In this document: positions 60,946 to 64,000 of the stretch, piece by piece
Numbering within the stretch: the stretch's first letter is position 1
Layout: the number at the start of each line of letters is the position of its first letter
Origin: Sweltsa coloradensis
Taxonomy: Eukaryota > Arthropoda > Insecta > Plecoptera > Chloroperlidae
Assembly: GCA_024449915.1 (NCBI GenBank)
Contig: JAMZAV010000007.1
Location: forward strand, 1,426,001-1,490,000
Direction of reading: 5' to 3'
DNA length: 64,000 nucleotides
Program-made: the position numbers and the translations under genes
The notes under the pieces: generated by a model
Told to the model about the DNA's origin: nothing
What the model saw: the letters and a program-made list of their open reading frames with translations, nothing else
Database searches by the model: none

Positions 60946-61499
60946 CCTCTTTGTTCCACCATTATGCCAATACAGTGGGAGAAACATTAGACAGTGTTCA
61001 TGCTCGACATCATAGTTAAATAAACATATTATGCATAATACTAGTAAGAACACGAGAATAACAATACGAGTAATATTGAGAGTAAACTTACTAGTATAGA
61101 GATGAGTGAAATAAGCGTGTTGGGTTACGTATGCTATGCTAGATAGAAACTCAACGATTTTTGAAAACACTACGATTTTTTTTAACTTAGACATAAGTTT
61201 GACCATACAAAACAGGGAATTACTTTAAACCATATTTTTCACTTGTGGATGGATTTGAATTCTTTATTTGTGTAAACCCCATCATAGGCCTATACAGTTT
61301 TTGTTTTAGATAGAAACAAGAATTTATAAATTCGCTACAAAATGCTCGCTTTTAAGATTTCAAAACGCTCCTATTATGCTAAATTTGTGAATCAAATACA
61401 AAAATTTTGAAGTTTGAAATTTACCCATCTTATCTTGTTATAGTCCGGTACCGGTCATTTTGCCACGACGATCTTAAACGTTTAATTTAAACGAAAATA

Positions 61500-61528
61500 T
61501 TGGACGTTGGAAAATAATCAACGTCCAA
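61500..61528. other. Perfect 10-bp hairpin
   Basis: TTGGACGTTG and CAACGTCCAA are exact complements separated by 9 nt, in the presumed Nkx6 intron. Confidence 0.7.
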
Positions 61529-62954
61529 ATAATTATAACAATTTAAGCACATATATAATAATATGTAATATAATAACAGTAACACAACTTTAGAGCGGCA
61601 TTGCTGACAAAAGACTGCATATTGTGTACATAACGCATGTGTAGAATAATATCAAACATTAAACACGTATTCGGATTTTTGTATCTATGAATTGACAAGG
61701 CCTATATTTTGTGATCCTGCCTCGACGCAAATGTTATAATTGGGACGTAAATAATTGTGAGCGAGGTGGATTTCTCTTCGGCGAATCAGAAGAATGATTA
61801 ATTACCCCGGTTGATAGCAACGAAAACAAAAATATATCCATATTATGTTTTGAAAAATGTCGGGTGGAATCAGTATTAGCAGATATGTGAGCGAATTTGT
61901 GTTTAAAAAAAATTGGATACAGAAAAATAAAGCAATCCGTGATTGAAATGACACTTTTTGATACCGAAACTTCAATAAATTTCCAATTAATGCACGTACT
62001 TTTGCGATCAAACAGTGTATCAACATGCTCTGTTTTGAATAGAGAGGCAATCAATTATGTGGTCAGGCTGCAGATACGGCCTCACCCTTCAATAACTCAT
62101 TCCATACGAGCGTGGCAAACAGCTCACTTGTCTAGCAGAATCGCGTTTCGCTACAATGAGAGATTATAAAATTACGTTGGACATTTTTTCGATTGTATTA
62201 AACATTGCCGGCGATCCGCTGTGTTGATTGATCGTTATTTTCATCGCAATGCGCGGATTTAGGTACAAATATTGAAAAACTAAATCACTGTCCGTAAAAC
62301 TTGACTAGAAAATAACATTCAGCCCCTTCACTGCAGCGGTCAAACTGTTGGGAGGGGTTTGTTGCCATCATGTTTCCATTCATCGCATATAGGCTGTTAT
62401 ACTTCAGTGGGAATTTGTAAGCAAACAAAAATGTTTAAAAATTTGGAAACGATGCATAAATCAAATGTGTTGAATTATTTCTGAGAATATTGTATTGTGT
62501 ATTAGTTTCAGCCACCCTTAGAAGCAATTTTTTATGGTATACCAAGTGTGGCCCAGTCAAACTAATACTATAATCTTTGAAGTTATTATTTTTAGTGTGC
62601 CCTCATTCGGTCTATACGAAAAAAAATAGTCGTGCATAAAGACAAGAAGCTTCAAATGAACGAATACAAAGTATTTCTCAGATTTTCACAAATTACATAG
62701 CCAGAATATGATAGTGTTTAAAACACTATGGTTAAGGTAACAATGTTTTATACATTTCTATACTTCATTGAAATATTAAAATTTCATTTTAACTCATAAT
62801 ATAGGTTTTGACTTGGTAGTTCTCAAGATGAAAAGAAGTTATACTACCATTCATATAGTTATTCGGACCGTATTGGGTCAGTGTTATAATTGGTGGTGGT
62901 TCACTTGTAAATCTACTTTATTACTGATCGGCATGGAAATATCAAACACACACA

Positions 62955-63130
62955 CAATTATTTGTCTGCCGGGCGAGTGTGTCACGCCTGTGTGCTGGCT
63001 GCCGTTCAGCCGGCGAGTCTTCGTCTGGCCTGTTCTCTTGGGACCCCAAGCTATCCGTGTACACTGTACGCGTGTTCACCCGAAACTTGCTTGACCCGGC
63101 GACCAAATCTCGGCCAGACTCGACGAGATA
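62955..63130. promoter_or_regulatory. CpG-rich intronic island
   Basis: This block is strongly GC- and CpG-richer than its surroundings and non-repetitive. Open frames cross it on both strands, but none resembles an NK6 exon or another known domain and none is bounded by a convincing pair of splice sites. It could be an enhancer, an alternative promoter or an unrecognised exon. Confidence 0.22.
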
Positions 63131-64000
63131 TCCCATCACATTGAGTTGTTGATGAATTAATACGACGCATACTTTGCCTTGCTCTTTTTAGTAATGAAGA
63201 AAATGGACGAATAAGGATTCCATCTTCTGCCGGTTTTTTATTTTTACTTTTATTATTATTACTATTATTCCTTTCGTCTTAGTTTTTTTCCTGGCCATTT
63301 CACTTTTTCTCTTTTTGCTTCTTTTATGATGTTGGCTGGGCTTCTTGGTAGTTCTCCCGAGGGAACAGTAACAGATCCAAGATCATGGGGAAGTGAGTGG
63401 GTGGGTTGAGGGAGAGGAGAGTGAGATGAAACCTTATAGCTTGGCCCCTGCGCGCTTGGCTGAGTTTAGGCGCTGATACCACGAGCAGGTTATGGTTTCA
63501 AGGTATCGGTACAATTTGTATGTCCCCATTAGGTTACAGTTTTCAACTTCCTATAAACTTTTAAATATTAAGTATTATTGTCGATATCCATAACGCCCAT
63601 AACGTTGCTCTTAAATTGTGTATCTATAACATCGTTAACATTACGATCTGTGTCGTAGACAAATATAGGGGGGGGGGGGGCGGGGAGGCTTTAGCTCACT
63701 TCGAAAAATGAAAATGAAAACAATGTGTAACGAATGAAAATTAAAAGCCGTATGCAAGTAGTACAGCAAAATAAAACAATTGGTAGCTTTGAAGTGACCG
63801 CTTTTGTAGTATTCACATAACTCTGATATAGTCGCAGCCAAAACAATAGTTTGTAAAACAAAAAACTACCTGCAGCGCTGTCCACTTTGCATGGTGCGTA
63901 ATGCCATTTTCACAATTATTTATCTCCGGATGATCAATTGACAGCTCCTCTTAGAAATACATTCCTAGTACACCACTGATTACGATCGTAAGTGTTATAA

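Larger units (their letters stand above)
57859..64000 (-). other. Presumed Nkx6 intron (partial), no other exon seen
   Basis: The homeodomain is cut at residue 46, so the preceding exon must lie to the right. I looked on the minus strand for residues 1-46 of an NK6 homeodomain and for an NK6 N-terminus and found neither up to 64000, so the intron is probably longer than 6 kb. It holds AT-rich filler, a pyrimidine-rich stretch at 58655-58830, GC-richer islands near 58.9, 60.8 and 63.0 kb, a perfect 10-bp hairpin at 61500-61528 and a run of 13 G at 63668-63680. Open frames here are short and show no recognisable domain. Confidence 0.5.

Noticed and set aside
57841..64000. Upstream Nkx6 exons
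   Set aside because: No sequence resembling residues 1-46 of an NK6 homeodomain or an NK6 N-terminus was found on the minus strand.
1..64000. Bacterial-type operon, phage or defence system
   Set aside because: No clustered long open frames and no ribosome-binding-site pattern; spliced homeobox exon, SINEs and microsatellites show animal DNA.

Overview
The window is AT-rich animal DNA that is almost entirely non-coding. It reads as the flank and one intron of a developmental regulator, filled with small and decayed transposable elements. I see no bacterial-type gene organisation, CRISPR array or viral gene. A eukaryote is indicated by a spliced homeobox exon, tRNA-derived SINEs, Penelope-like retroelements with a GIY-YIG nuclease, a hAT relic and Helitron-like non-autonomous elements. 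The mix (Helentron-type elements with internal ~165-bp repeats, hammerhead-bearing Penelope elements, a strongly enriched TAGGCCTA octamer) fits a marine invertebrate, perhaps a mollusc or other lophotrochozoan. That placement is inference.

The only host gene I can support is the last coding exon of an Nkx6 (NK6-class) homeobox gene at 57638-57838, minus strand. It begins at homeodomain residue 47 after a clear splice acceptor and ends in a short acidic and basic tail. The rest of the gene must lie beyond 64000, so 57839-64000 is read as part of an intron; it holds several GC-richer islands that could be enhancers.

Layout: 1-5.3 kb holds a hAT C-terminal relic (minus), a SINE (minus) and copies of a dispersed repeat. 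5.3-29.7 kb is largely empty apart from two Helitron-like elements (8.2-8.9, 16.1-16.6 kb), two SINEs, a tRNA-related repeat and one pre-miRNA-like hairpin at 18.1 kb. 29.7-32.5 kb holds a small TIR element, a (CTT)n array, an old SINE and a 13-unit 44-bp minisatellite. 37.8-38.0 kb holds a 64-bp tandem repeat. 40.5-42.7 kb has two more copies of the dispersed repeat. 43.0-46.0 kb is the richest part: two Penelope-like elements, each 5'-truncated and each with an inverted copy of its own 3' end fused to its 5' junction, sitting between three blocks of (ATT)n. Four hammerhead-ribozyme-like folds lie in their 3' regions. 46.0-47.9 kb and 52.5-55.6 kb hold further Helitron-like elements, one with a 174-bp palindromic 3' end. 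55.7-56.2 kb is a diverged tandem duplication, followed by the presumed Nkx6 3' UTR.

No coordinated multi-gene system is visible. The most noteworthy observations are the palindromic Penelope pair with hammerhead motifs and the Helitron-like family sharing one 3' terminus.
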